A stretch of 64,000 nucleotides of DNA from Zonotrichia leucophrys gambelii. Taxonomy: Eukaryota > Chordata > Aves > Passeriformes > Passerellidae. The DNA is taken from contig NC_088178.1 of assembly GCF_028769735.1 (NCBI RefSeq), positions 1,302,001-1,366,000 on the forward strand, read 5' to 3'. Within the stretch, counting starts at the first letter, position 1. Every line of letters begins with the position of its first letter. A program made the position numbers and the translations under genes. Of this stretch, positions 1-11,644 are shown in pieces. The notes beneath the pieces were generated by a model that made no database searches, was not told where the DNA came from, and worked only from the letters and a program-made list of their open reading frames with translations.

Positions 1-741
1 GTCCAGTTAAGAAATGACACCTACATTATTTTTAGACATGGCTCCCACAGAGGAAAGGGCTGGAGCAGAGGGCAGAACAGCCCTCAAAGGGTTCAGAAAG
101 CCCAGCTCAAAGCAGGGAAGAGAAAAACCACCCCAGGAGGAATCCCCACAGAGGGGACCCTTGTCACCCTGCTGTTCTAAGTTCTTCTGAGCCTTTTGCA
201 TTCTTGTCACAAACTTTCTCACACACTTTCTGTAAATAACTTATTGTTTTGCATTCTTTTATGGAGGAGGAGAAATTTGATGGACTCTTGGTTTGTCCGG
301 TGTCCTTGGAGAGGTGGCACTGTCATCCTCCAATCCACTGTCACTTTTGAAAAATCTATAAATGTTGTAGTCAGAAATGAAATTTCCCTTCTTTTCCCTT
401 GGATGTTCCAGTGTCCGTGTGGTTTTATTTCGTGTCCTAGAGTGACAGACCTGCCTGCAGAGGAGGAGCACGGCTCCTTCATCTCCTGAGAGCCTTTGAA
501 TTTGGGGAGGTGGGTGTAGGAAAGGCGTTTTGTGCTGTTCTTGTGAGCCAGCAAAGGCTTCCTGAAGATAAGGAAAGCCCCGTATCTGTCTCGAGGAAGA
601 CACCAAGGCTGTCCCCATGACAACGTGATGGAAGAGGGAAAGTTCAAAGATACGGACTCGAGCTGGCTCACACAGAGTGACCTGGCTCCTTGCTCACCTA
701 CTGAGAACTTTGTTTCTTCCTTATGACCAATGGGCAGTGAA
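1..741. other. Intergenic sequence, no gene recognised
   Basis: No spliced or unspliced gene is recognisable. The first ~20 bases match a block that also occurs at about 5647 and, reversed, at about 13330, so the window opens inside a fragment of the family D repeat. The short open frames here have no recognisable domain. Confidence 0.5.
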
Positions 742-1116
742 TGTCAGACAGACACATTTTATGAAAAATCCTTTCCTTAGGATTTTTCCTCCTGAGAAGC
801 TGGGAGGCCTCAGGAACAAAATGTAAACATTGATTATCTGCTGCTGTGGAATGCAACAGGTGCATCTGTGATTGGTCTCATGTGGTTGTTTCTAATTAAT
901 GGCCAATCACAGCCCAGCTGGCCAAGACACAAGCTTTTGTTATCATTCTTTCTTTTTCTATTCTTAGCCAGCCTTCTGATGAGAACCTTTTCTTCTGTTC
1001 TTTTAGTACAGTTTTAATGTAACATATATCATAAAATAATAAATCAAGCCTTCTGAAACGTGGAGTCAGATCCTTGTCTCTTTCTTCAACACGAGACCCC
1101 TGTGAACATGGTCAGA
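742..1116 (+). repeat. Solo LTR-like repeat, family B copy 1
   Basis: It begins TGTCAGACAGACAC and carries the family hallmarks in order: a bipartite AAAAATCC/TTAGGATT block, a CTGCTGTGGAATGCAACAGG block, a GATTGGTCTCATGTGG block, and an AATAAA-type signal followed by a CCTTCTGAAAC block. The position of the poly(A) signal near the 3' end suggests an LTR. Further copies lie at 14605, 18144, 20216, 40122, 61451 and 63799 (+) and at 5986 and 13709 (-). The outer ends of this copy are approximate, with no clear target duplication. Confidence 0.7.
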
Positions 1117-1523
1117 GGGAGGATTTGGGGAGGGGAGGATTTGAGGAAGTGGAGATTTGAGTATTTGGGGATTTGGGGATGCCCTGAGCTGCTGCTGCAT
1201 CTCTCGGAGGAGCCGCTCCCTCCCAGCGCGGTGAGCACTCTCTCGGTTTCCTGCGGGGCACAGCGTGAGTCACCAGCTCTGCCGAGATGTAAAAAGCGTG
1301 GGCAGGGCAAAAACAATGCAGAGATGCTGGGGGTGATTACGGAGAGGCAGAATCACCGCCAGGATGGGGTTTTTTCCCTGCTTATCTGTGAGGTGTCTGT
1401 AGGGCTGATGGCATCAGCGCAGCGTGCAGAGCTGCTGTCACCTCTCCCTGCCCCTGTGCCAGCACTGGGGAATGGCTCCTCTCAGAGTTTGGGGTCCTGG
1501 GCTCTGCTCCGTGCAACAAAACT

Positions 1524-1815
1524 TGCTTGGGGAGGACTATATTATTGGGGGGAAGCAGCAAAAGCAGCTGGAAGTGACAGGAGTTTATTGGATTTGCATG
1601 GCAAGGTGGCAAAACCCTGGTAGTTATATTCTAGTTCAAAATTCTAGTAGAATTCTAGTTCAAAATTAACCATTCTTGGAAAAAAAGATAGAGAAAGCTT
1701 TTACCCTAACTAGAGAAAGGCCGCTGGTGAAAAACAGCCTGATCTGGGTGAGAAACGAAACACCTGGTGATTGAGCAAATCAGAATTTCTCAGGCTGCTT
1801 ATTCTCTACACCTGC
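1524..1815 (+). repeat. Dispersed repeat family C, copy 1
   Basis: This matches the reverse complement of 4698-4976 over most of its length. Shared blocks include GGACTATAT, the GGGGGGAAGCAGCAAAAGCAG block, the AACCATTCTTGG block and the GGTGAGAAACGAAACACCTGG block. Inside it, 1772-1801 is inverted relative to the other copy. It may be another LTR or a non-autonomous element; no coding capacity is seen. Confidence 0.6.
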
Positions 1816-3456
1816 ATTTCCCTTTCACCCTGATTGCCTGGCGTCCAGAGAGCCCCTTCCCAGTGTTCCTCCATGGAATCCAGCATCCCTTTTCACAGCC
1901 TGCAGCCCAGGGCAGCAGGAATGGAGCAGGTTTCTTTATGCCAGCTGCCACCTCGGGCACAGCAAAAAATGCCACCCACATGAGGTGCCAGCATTCATTC
2001 CCCTACACCCTTGATCACCATCAGCATTTTCACCAGGAGCAGCGTTCACAGAATTACAAATAAACACAGTAAAAAAAATAAAATAATCAGAAACAGTGCA
2101 AAACCTCAAAGGAAAAAGCATCACAAGAATCTTGCTGTTCTTACAGCAGAACTCCAGCTAGAACAAATATTTTATAACTTTGGGGAGGATTTTGAAACAG
2201 ATTAAAGAAAAAATTACTCCCTTTACCAGCCAGTGTGGGAAAGTAAGCCACTAATGTGGTTTTCAAACATGTATTTAAATGAAGAGCTGTCTGTTATCTT
2301 GGAAACAAACATGATGCTGTCCCCCACGCTTGGTGGCAAACGTGCATCCTCTGGCAGCAGAGCAAACAACTGAGCCTGGGCAGCTGCAGTGCTTTCAGCC
2401 AAGCAGGGAGTTTCAGAGCAGGAGAATAGGGCTTTGGAAAGAAAAATGGCATTTCTCCTGATTATTTTAAGTAAGCTTATTTCGTACATAAAAATAACAG
2501 CCCTGAAACAAAATTCTGCATCTCAGGAGTGGCAGAAACCACCTCAGCATGGGTGAGAGTGTGAGGCAATACAGGATGGTGAAAGCACTGCAAGGAGTGA
2601 GCCTTCCTCACTCAAAGCCTTGCAAAAACCTTCCCAAGGTGGCCCTTATGGGAAGGGAGCTCTCACTGTGCACTTTCATCAGCCCTGGACAAGCACATTG
2701 ACCCTCTGTGGCAGCACAGCCTGGCACTGGGCACAGCCCTGAGCTCCCTGCCAAGGAGATGCTCAGCCTCTGACACGCAAAGGAACCAAAAGGAGGACAC
2801 AAAAATTAAAAAATAAATAAAATTTTCAAAGTAAGTGATGGAGAGGGCTTTTTCCATGCCCCACAGCTCCTCAGCAGACACACAGAGCTTCCTTGCCTTT
2901 TTCCAGAGGGGAAGGACAGAAGCACGCTCAGCTGAGGCACAGCAGGGCAGGACCAGGCACAGGGCGAGTTCAAGGACCCATTTCTGCAGGGCTGCTGACA
3001 AACAGCACTGGGACAGCCACTCCTTGTGACTCCTGCCCCATGCAGCTGCAGAGCACCCCCAGAGCTCCCTGGCCTTCAGCTCAGCCCACTCAGCCTCCTC
3101 TTCTCCTCCCACCAGGGCACGGAACAAACGCGGTGGAGGTGGAAAAGAGGTTGTTTTATGTCTCATGGAAATGCCTGCCTGGTCTCTTATCTCCCCAGAT
3201 CAGCTTTCACAGGGGAAGCACTTGCACTGCCTCTGATCAAGCAGTGCTGGGGAGCTGGAGGCGCACACAGGTGTTCCCCAAACACCACTGCTGGGCCCAG
3301 AACACAGCAGGCACAGCAGCCAACCCCTCCCTGGAGCAGAGCCCCTCCACACCCCTCAGCCAGAGCCCCTCTCTGCCCTTACCTTGCTCAGCAGTGCCCA
3401 CAGCCAGCTCCATCGCTGCCTCTGCTCCAGCCAGGCACAGCTCAGCCAGTTCCCAG
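1816..3456. other. Intergenic sequence, no gene recognised
   Basis: Unique-looking sequence without a recognisable gene, RNA or repeat. Open frames on both strands are short and lack recognisable domains. Confidence 0.45.
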
Positions 3457-3850
3457 TGGGATGGTGGCACCAGAGCTGGGAATGCTCCTTGTTCCCAGTG
3501 GATTGATGGCAGCAGGGCTGCGAATGCTCCTTGTTCCAGTGGGTTGGTGGCAGCAGAGCTGGGAATGGTCCCTGTTCCCAGTGGGTTGGTGGCAGCAGAG
3601 CTGGGAATGCTCCCTGTTCCAGTGGGTTGGTGGCAGCAGAGCTGGGAATGCTCCCTGTTCCAGTGGGTTGATGGCAGCAGGACTGGGAATACTGATCCAG
3701 TGGGATGATGGCAGCAGAGCTGGGAATGCTATTCCAGTAGATTGATGGCAGCAGAGCTGGGAATGCTCCCTGTTCCAGTGGGTTGGTGGCACCAGAGCTG
3801 GGAATTGTCCCTGTTCCAGGGGATTGGTGGCATCAGAGCTGGGAACGCTC
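3457..3850. repeat. Minisatellite, unit about 41 bp, ~9-10 copies
   Basis: Tandem units of the type GTGGGTTGGTGGCAGCAGAG followed by CTGGGAATGCTCCCTGTTCC(C)A. Units differ by point changes and by one or two bases in length, and two are shortened (around 3680-3740). Open frames across it on both strands (for example 2893-3708 and 3442-3792) are periodic by-products of the array. Confidence 0.9.
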
Positions 3851-4697
3851 CCTGGAGGTGCCCGTTTTGGGGTGAAGCCTCCTACACCCCCTTTAGCCCC
3901 TGTGTGCCAGCCTGGGGGAGTGACAGAGCTCCAGCAGAGCTCTCTGATCAGGTAAAGTCACCGAGGGTGATTTCTTAGGTGGCTTCCTTTGTTGTAAACA
4001 CTGTTTGATCCCTGGTGAGCGCTGCTGGGCCTCGCCTCGTTCGCTCCCCTGATGAGATTTCAGGCTCGCGACCGCAGAGAAATCTCTGTGTGCCTGCAGT
4101 CCTGAGAGCCTCGCAGCCCCCAAACCTGCAAACAGGGCACTGTGGAGCTGCACAGCAGCCAGGGGCACAGAGACACAGCTTTCACTGCTTTTGCAGCTGG
4201 GCAGCCTCCACAGAGCTGCAGATTTTAGAGCCAAAGTGCCCCAGTCCCTCTGCACTCCAGGTGTCACCACAGGGATAAACAAACTCTCCTTGTGGGCTGG
4301 GATTCTATTCCTGCCTTTGGAGTTTGTCCAGACCCAGGAGCTGTCCCAAAGAGTTCTGGAGATGTGGTACCAAGGAGTGACACTGAGATATCCACACAGC
4401 TCTGGGTCACAAACAGATATCTGATGCATTATTGAACTCCAAGCCCCCTTTGGAGCATTGCATCAGCAGCCAGAGGTGAATTAGCACAAAGCCAGGCCGC
4501 TTCCAAACACCCACAGCAAACTCAAATCCATTCACTGGCCCAGGCAGGAGCACTAAACTGCAGAATTTAAAGGAAAAAGGAGGAAAGCACACAGCCTCAC
4601 CTCCCACCAGCACAACAGCCCTGACCTGGCTCCCACCCACCTTTCCCCACCTCAGTAATTTTCCCAATCACGACAATTAAGCTTTGCTGTGCCTTGT
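3851..4697. other. Intergenic sequence, no gene recognised
   Basis: No gene or repeat family is recognised, and no element is assigned. A short perfect palindrome (CTCCACAC-AG-GTGTGGAG, 4699-4716) lies just beyond its right edge. Confidence 0.4.
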
Positions 4698-4976
4698 TCT
4701 CCACACAGGTGTGGAGAATGAGCAAATCAGAGTTCCTCAGGCTACTTAATCGCCAGGTGTTTCATTTCTCACCCACACCAGGCTGTTTTTCACCAGTGGC
4801 CTTTCTGTAGTAAGGCTAAGAGCTTTCTCTATTTTTTTCCCAAGAATGGTTAATTTTGAACTAGAATTTTGCTACCAAGGTTTTGCTACCAAAACCTTGC
4901 CATGCAAATTCAATAAATTCCTCTTACTTCCTCCTGCTTTTGCTGCTTCCCCCCAAAATATAGTCCCTTCCAAGCC
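4698..4976 (-). repeat. Dispersed repeat family C, copy 2 (inverted)
   Basis: Reverse-complement counterpart of 1524-1815. The flanks of the 30-bp block 4719-4748 are collinear with copy 1 after reverse complementing, but the block itself is in the opposite orientation. The two copies form an inverted pair about 3 kb apart. Confidence 0.6.
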
Positions 4977-5985
4977 TGTGATAGTTGTGTTATGAATCTC
5001 AGACCATTTTTAGGACAATTTTTTGCATGCTGGGCTGTGAAGAGAGCAGTGATCCCTAGGCAAGGATATCCTAGTTAAATGGGTTATCACCAGCAGAGGA
5101 AGAGCAAGGGAGGCTGAAAGCTATCCAGGTATTGAAGGATTTCTCTTCTGTGTGCTTGGGCCCTTTGCCTTCCCATCACTTTGCTGATGAACCAACCTAG
5201 AACTTTCAGTTTGATACACTTCATATCAACGCAACCCACACTGCTCCCAAGAGGATGATGTGACAAATCTTCAGAAGAGCTGTCCAAACCCACTTTGGTG
5301 TGGTCACATCTCAACAGGTCTGCAGGCTTGCATGTGTAAAATGTGTTCATTCAACAGTGCCCTTTGAGCCTCCTTTCCTCAGCCTTCAAGGCCTCCGTGG
5401 TTTTTGATCATGGAGATTCTTCCCTGCAGAGCTGTTTCCTGACAAAGTGTTTAGTCTTTATCTTCTCCTTACCAGGGTTGGGATTAAATGCATGCAGACG
5501 ATATTTCTTGTTGGGACTCAGGTGTTTATTAGTTCTTATCCATGTTGCAGTCTCACAAACCCTGAGCTCTACAGCGCTTTGCTCTAACACACTAAAAATG
5601 GAGCCCCATCTCTCTCCCTCTCTACAAGGCCTTTTAAAGATACACTGTCCAGTTAAGAAATGACATGTGGATTATTTTTACTTTTAACCCAATAACCAAC
5701 CACCCATGGCCTGCAATGGGGACTTTTTTATCCAATTACACAAAACCACCCAAATCCGTGAAGAAGAAGGACCAGCCTCTGCCCTAAAACCTCCATCTTG
5801 CTTTATATATATTACTATATTCTAAAACCTTCAACTCTTAAGTTTTCCACCCTGTGATATTATACACTTCTATTCAAACTCCACACCCACAATCCCAGTT
5901 CTATCATTCCATTTTGGAAGCCTTCTCCACAGCCTCAGGTCAAATGCAGTGTTCTCTTGGGGGTCAGTGCCTGTCAGCACAGAAA

Positions 5986-6660
5986 TGTGGCTTTGAGGGG
6001 TCCCCAGGATGAGGTGAGAGATGAGAATTTGACTCCAAGTTCTCAGAAGGCTGATTTATTATGATATTATATACTAAAACTGTACTAAAGAAATAAAATA
6101 CATCAGAAGGCTGGAAAAGAATGATAATGAAAGCTCATGACTGACTCCTCAGAGTCTGACACAGCTGATGGTGATTGAGTAAAAACAATTCATATGGAAC
6201 CAATCAAAGATTCACCTGTTGGTGAGCAACCTCCAGACTACATTCCCAAGCAGTCAGATAATTATTATCATAATTAATATAATATTCTTATATACAAGAT
6301 ATGTATAAGATATATAATATATCATATATATAAGATATATAATCATATCTATAAGATATATATTATATATAAGAATATTATATATTATATATAAGATTAT
6401 AATATATATTATAATATTTTATATATAATATTTTTCTTATATATATTATATTATATTATATTATATTATATTATATTATATTATATTATATTATATTATA
6501 TTATATTATATTATATTATATTATATTATATTATATTATATTATATTATATTATATTATATTAATATATATTATTATAACATTCTTTTCTGAGACCTCTC
6601 AGCTTCCCAGAACAAAGTCCCGGGCAAAGAGGATTTTTCAGAAAATATCATGGTGACACA
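5986..6660 (-). repeat. Solo LTR-like repeat, family B copy nested in family D
   Basis: Read on the minus strand it starts TGTGTCACCATGATATTTTC and ends AAAGCCACA, so it has TG...CA ends. GAAA flanks both sides (5982-5985 and 6661-6664), consistent with a 4-bp target duplication of the kind made by class I retroviral elements. It is lengthened by an AT-rich array at about 6290-6575. Confidence 0.75.
6420..6562. repeat. (TTATA)n pentanucleotide array
   Basis: Almost perfect TTATA units run from about 6443 to 6562, preceded by less regular TATA-rich sequence from about 6260. The array sits inside the nested family B LTR, just 5' (in LTR sense) of its poly(A) region. Confidence 0.95.
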
Positions 6661-6685
6661 GAAATTCTCAAATTTTCAGCAGCCA

Positions 6686-7088
6686 GCTCACATCCCCCAC
6701 TGGCTGTCCTGCCCTCAGTAACCTCTACTTCCTGCCCACCGTGCCTTGGTTTCCTGTAGCTGCCTTTCCACCCTACAAAGAGACATTTTCTGTTTGTGTT
6801 TGCTGTGCCATCAGGCCCTGAGCTGTTTGTCACCCCTGCTGCTGATTTTGTCCCTCTCAGGTGGCAGAGAGGCGTCACTGTAGGAGCACCTGCAGCTGGA
6901 AGAATTCTGTCACCCCAGAGGTGTCTGCAGCTGTTCATCCCCTCCTGCACATCCCTCCTCCTCCCTGGCTGCTGCAGGAGCCTTTCCCTGCCTGGCAGCA
7001 TCACCCTGAGGGCACAGACAGAGAGGGACAGTTCCAGTTCTGGCCATGGCATCAGGAGGTGACAGAGGCTCTCTGGGGAGCCCCTGCC
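6686..7088. other. Intergenic spacer between repeats
   Basis: About 400 bp between the family D/B composite and the next solo LTR. Open frames on both strands (for example 6796-7062) have no recognisable domain. No gene is supported. Confidence 0.4.
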
Positions 7089-7709
7089 TGTGAAAAACGC
7101 CAGTCGCTTGTTTTTAAAAATTTTAAAAGCTTAATAGTAATAAAATGGTTAGAAAAATAGTAATACAATTAGAGTAATAATAATTTGGACAATTTGAATT
7201 AGGACAATATGAGGCAATAAATACAAAGAGTTACAGACAGTCCAGGTAGCTTTTACTGGGCAGCACGAACCCGAAAAAGGACCCACGTTAACAGAGGATT
7301 AACCCTTAAAAGCAACAGCCTGTTGCATATTCATACACCTCATCCATGATGCATAAATTCCATTCAAACACAGGATTCTGGCTGGGCAGTGTCAACTTCT
7401 TCCTCTGAATCCTGACAGCGCCTTTGAGGCAGGAAGAAGTTCGTTTCTTCTGATAATGGGGCAATAAATTCTCTTTCTCTGAAAGATTTAGGTGTCCAGT
7501 GGCTGCTATCTCACTGTGAGTCCTTTCTTTAAAAAAAAGTTTCCTACATAGCATAGTTTCTATCTTAACAATTTTTTTATAACCTAACACTATATTTAAC
7601 ACAGTACTTAAGAGAATTAATACAGCATAACTTTCTAACACAACACGTATAATATTCATTTTAATATTTGCAAAAAGCCAATAATAAAATACATGCATTT
7701 TTTTTCACA
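7089..7709 (-). repeat. Solo LTR, family A copy 1 (minus sense), with an open frame
   Basis: The ends are TGTGAAAAA...TTTTTCACA, a perfect 9-bp terminal inverted repeat with TG...CA termini. The flanks are CTGCC (7084-7088) and TTGCC (7710-7714), a 5-bp target duplication with one mismatch. Two relatives lie at 11801 and 31692. On the minus strand it contains a 130-codon frame (7306-7698) with a hydrophobic stretch near its N-terminus, followed by a basic region. A run of seven T (7572-7578), where the other copies have five, is what joins the two halves of this frame. Confidence 0.85.
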
Positions 7710-8068
7710 TTGCCCAGCCTCCTGTGCCAGGCAGGGCTGGCAAGCAGGGCAGAATGCTGCCAGGTGCCATCCCACCCCGGAGCTCCTGCCCTTGCCACCA
7801 CCAGGTGACATGGAAGCCTCTGATTGTCACCTCCCACCCTCCAGGGAGCAGCAAGGGTTGTCACCACAGCCCTGCAGGACACGTGGAGCTCTCCAGGCCA
7901 GGGAACACAGTGCATGGAGGGGGTGGAAACCCTCAGCACCAGCCCTGCTCATAGGAATGGCCCTGCTGCTGGATCAGGGAGGAAGGAGCTGCCAAAGGGC
8001 CTCAGCTCAGCACAGGGCATGGAGCCAGAGCTCCTGGGGCAGGGAAGGCTCCAGCAGCCCAGCCTTGG

Positions 8069-8660
8069 TGGGAGGATGGGCTTCATCCCTGTGGGAGGAT
8101 GGACCTTGTCCCCATGGGAGGATGGGCTTCATCCTTATGGAAGATGGGCTTCAGCCATGGAAGGATGGGCTTTGTCCCCGTGGGAGGATGGGCTGTGTCC
8201 CCATGGGAGGATGGGCTCTGTCCCCATGGGAGGATGGGCTGTGTCCCCATGGGAGGATGGGCACTGTCCCCATGGGAGGATGGGCTCTGTCCCCATGGGA
8301 GGATGGGCTCTGTCCCCATGGAAGCAGGGCTCTGTCCCCACTGGAGGATGGGCTCTGTCCCCATGGAAGCAGGGCTCTGTCCCCACTGGAGGATGGGCTC
8401 TGTCCCCCATGGAGGATGGGCTCTGTCCCCAGGAGGATGGGCTCTGTCCCCGTGGGAGGATGGGCTCTGTCCCCATGGGAGGATGGGCTCTGTCCCCGTG
8501 GGAGGATGGGCTCTGTCCCCATTGGAGGATGGGCTCTGTCCTCACAGGAGGATGGGCTCTGTCCCCATGGGAGGTTGGGCTCTGTCCCCACAGGAGGATG
8601 GGCTCTGTCCCCATGGAAGCAGGGCTCTGTCCCCACAGGAGGATGGGCTCTGTCCCCCAG
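8069..8660. repeat. Minisatellite, 23-bp unit, ~25 copies
   Basis: Units of GTCCCCATGGGAGGATGGGC plus TCT, with point variants and a few length variants. Because 23 is not a multiple of three, every frame on both strands reads a similar periodic peptide. This explains the long open frames at 7693-8682, 7824-8720, 8099-9088, 8135-8614 and 8151-8636. None resembles a gene. Confidence 0.95.
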
Positions 8661-11644
8661 CCCTCAGCAGCAGCAGCTGTGACTCACCCTCCCCAGTGGT
8701 TTGCAGGATGCAAATGTTGATGAATCAGCCTCGGTGTCTCCAGGCTGTCCTGGAGCCCCCTGTGTCACAGTGCCACACCAGCCCTGCAGCTGAGGGGCTG
8801 TCACAGCTCCTCCTGCAGCAGCAGGACACAGGGACACGGGGATGGGTGCCAGCTGGGAGCTGCCCAGCTCTCCCTGTGCCACCAGGGGTGTGCTGGCACA
8901 GCCTGCAGCCAGCATGGAGCCCCTGCCAAAGCTGTGCCCATCCTGGGGCTCCCCTCACAGCCCCTGGGTTTGCTGCAGCCTTGGTGCCTGTGGCCACACC
9001 TCTGTCCTGCTCCCCTGGGTGCCTTTTGGGGATCCCTAAAAACAGGGGAATAAAAATTAAGGGAATAAAAAGCTGTTCTATTTATTGAAGGGACTTCAAG
9101 TGCATTTATGGCAGACAAAGCCCCCCATTACACCCAAAATGGATGACAGGTCATGGATTTCACACTTTTATAAGTTTGGTCCATTTCCATATTGGGGGTA
9201 ATCTTCCAATTACAGCTTCAGGTAATGGAGTCATTTACCCCAGGTTTGCTCCCCACAACTCACTTTTGTTTCTATTTCTCAGGGCCTGAGGCAGTGAGGT
9301 GTCCTTGATTGCCAGGCCTGGAGAGGAATTGCTGTGTCTGCCCAAAATGGGAAAGCAGCAGCTCACACTCTATATGAAGAAAAAGCTATACACTAAAGAA
9401 CTGCAGAATTACAAATACATGAAAATTATAAAAGCTAAAATCCTAAGGCATCACCCTTCTGCCGAAAATATAACTCACAAAGGGCACACTGAGAGTCAGA
9501 TCAGAGCAGTGTCCTCAAAGTACCAGGCACTGAAGGGAAACATTTTATATCTGTTTTGTTCTCCCTCCTTGCTCTGAATTGTTCCTTACTAAAAAGAAGA
9601 ATTTCTTAGTTTCTATCCAGGCTTTCCCTTCCCGCCAGTAGCACAGAAATTTGACTTTTGGCAGAATTCAGGCCACCACCCTCTCCTCAGCACACACCTG
9701 AGGGTTCAGCTTGGTGCACATCCAGCAGCTCAGGTGGCTCCAGCCAGAGCCACAAATCAAACAGAAATTCCATAGAAGTCCTGCAGGCCTTCAGTGAAAT
9801 TGGGGGACTCACTTAGACAGGAAATCAAAGCATTACATCAACTGCAGAACAATTACATTCCATTTCCTTGCCAATTTAAATGCAGCCCAATTCGAGGGTC
9901 CTGCCTGAAGTGCTGACATTTTACCTGCCCTGGCTGGCTCTAAGTTGTGCTGAGGGTAGGTCTGCTTCATCTGAGGAGGAAAATGCCTGCCTACAGGCAA
10001 TGACAGCATTTATTAACAAATAGTGAGTGTCATTTTCCACACAGACCGTTTGCCACAGCCCCTAGCAGCTCAGCCACACGTCACCCACTGTGCCAGCACA
10101 GCCCTGCCTGTCTCCTGCACAGCCACCTCCTGGTGCCCACCCCACATCTCCCTTCCCATGAGAGCCCTTCCAGGATCCACACCATGCCAGGGGAGTGCAT
10201 GAAGAGGGAGGAATGGCAGGGAGCTGTTTTATCAGCTGGGAGAGGCAGAGGAGCTGGGAATGAAGGCACAAAGGGGGAAAAATGGGCTGGATGTGTGTGG
10301 AAGGCATTGCTTTGTCTTTGTTTCTCACCATCCAAGCCTCTTTGAGCTGGCAATAAATTGGTTTCCCCAGTTGAGTCTGTTTAGGCAGTGAGGATAAGTG
10401 CTGTACCTGCATTTATTTACCATGAGCCTTTCCAGTGTATTTTCTGTGCTGTTCAGGAGGGGCAGTGACACTGGCTGGGTGGCCGTGGGGGAGCTGATTG
10501 GGGTCAGCCCAATATTGAGATTTCAAGCACAGAGAGGGATGCTGAGAGGGGAAAAAAATAACATTTCCATCTGCCCCAGCAGCTCCATGTGAGGCTGAGG
10601 GTTTACTGGAAGTCTCACTGCCCAGCCCTTTCACACCCAGCCAGAAAGAACAGAGATGCTTCACATTTCTGTGTTAATGTGCTCCTGGAGACCACAGGAA
10701 ATAGCACTTTTTAAAAGTAGGTCTTCAGGAGAGGGGTAGCTATCTTTTTTTTTTTTTTTTTTTTCTTTTGGTCACAGAGGAAATCAGAAGTAAAGAATGA
10801 GATGAGTAAAAAGCAGTTAAAGAAAGGCTGAATTTCCACACCAGTTACGTGATGGGTTCTGCCTGCAGGTGATTCAATGGTTCTGCGCGAGGTTTTCACA
10901 CCCTGAGAGCAAGAGCAAAGTGTTCAACAGTGGTACCCGAATTACAGAGGGCACAAACCACTAGAAAAGAGCTGCAAGAAAACAAAGAAGAGCAGTTTGG
11001 TGACAAGAAAAGGTCAGTCTTCCAAAGAAGGCTGTACAAAGAAGGAACAATTGCTGTCTAAGTGTTCCTGGAGAGACAAGGGTTTAAGGCAGAAACCATG
11101 AATTTATTTTCTCTAAGCCACATCATTCCTAGAACATTATTCTCTCTCTCTCAGTGGCTGTGGGCTGGTGGGGAGGACAAACTCCCCCTTGTCACCATTG
11201 CTGTTGCATTGTTGGAAACAATAAGGTTTAATAGCAAAATAACAAACAGAGAAAAACTGAGCCGGGTGCAGGAGGTCTTTGTTCTTGGTAAAACACCTCA
11301 CAAAAGCCATGAGTTTCTCTGTTCTCTTATTTTTCTACTAAATTGCCCAGGCAGGACTTTTTGGCTTCTGTCTAATTAGCTATCCTTAAGTTTAAGGTGA
11401 AGTGCCCCAGGCCTATGAGGAGGAGAGAAACTTCTGGTCTTTTTTCCTTTTTGAGGGGACAAAAGACAGTTTTGTCACTCTGTTAAGAGAGGGCCACATT
11501 CCCACACCCAGGCAGCTTCTCCTCAATGCCTGCAATCCCAGGGCTCCCAGGCAGGCAGCTGACACCAAAGTGCTGCTGCCAAGTGCCATTTTTAAGGTTT
11601 GGGGGTTTTTCAAAGCGTTCAGTAGGTTGTATGGCTGCTGTCCC
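8661..11644. other. Intergenic sequence, no gene recognised
   Basis: About 3 kb without a recognisable gene. It includes a T-rich homopolymer run at about 10745-10765. Several frames of 60-150 codons exist on both strands, but none shows a domain or a splice-consistent gene structure. Confidence 0.4.

Larger units (their letters stand above)
5453..6685 (-). repeat. LTR-like repeat family D, copy 1, split by a family B insertion
   Basis: The left part (5453 to ~5985) is the reverse complement of ~12983-13534. It includes the GACTTTTTTATCCAATTAC block, the AAGTTTTCCACCCTGTGA block and an AATAAA-like signal near its 3' end (on the minus strand). Beyond the nested element at 5986-6660, similarity to the reverse complement of copy 2 resumes (TCTCAAATTTTCAGCAGCC) and stops at about 6685. 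Copy 2 therefore shows the empty site for the nested insertion. Confidence 0.7.

Noticed and set aside
1060..1623. 187-codon open frame on the + strand
   Set aside because: It begins inside a family B repeat and runs into a family C repeat; no recognisable domain.
8069..8660. CRISPR-like array
   Set aside because: Repeats are contiguous with no unique spacers, and the context is a vertebrate nuclear genome.
7693..9088. Several 150-329 codon open frames on both strands
   Set aside because: They are produced by the 23-bp minisatellite, whose unit length lets all frames read periodic peptides. No start context or domain supports a gene.
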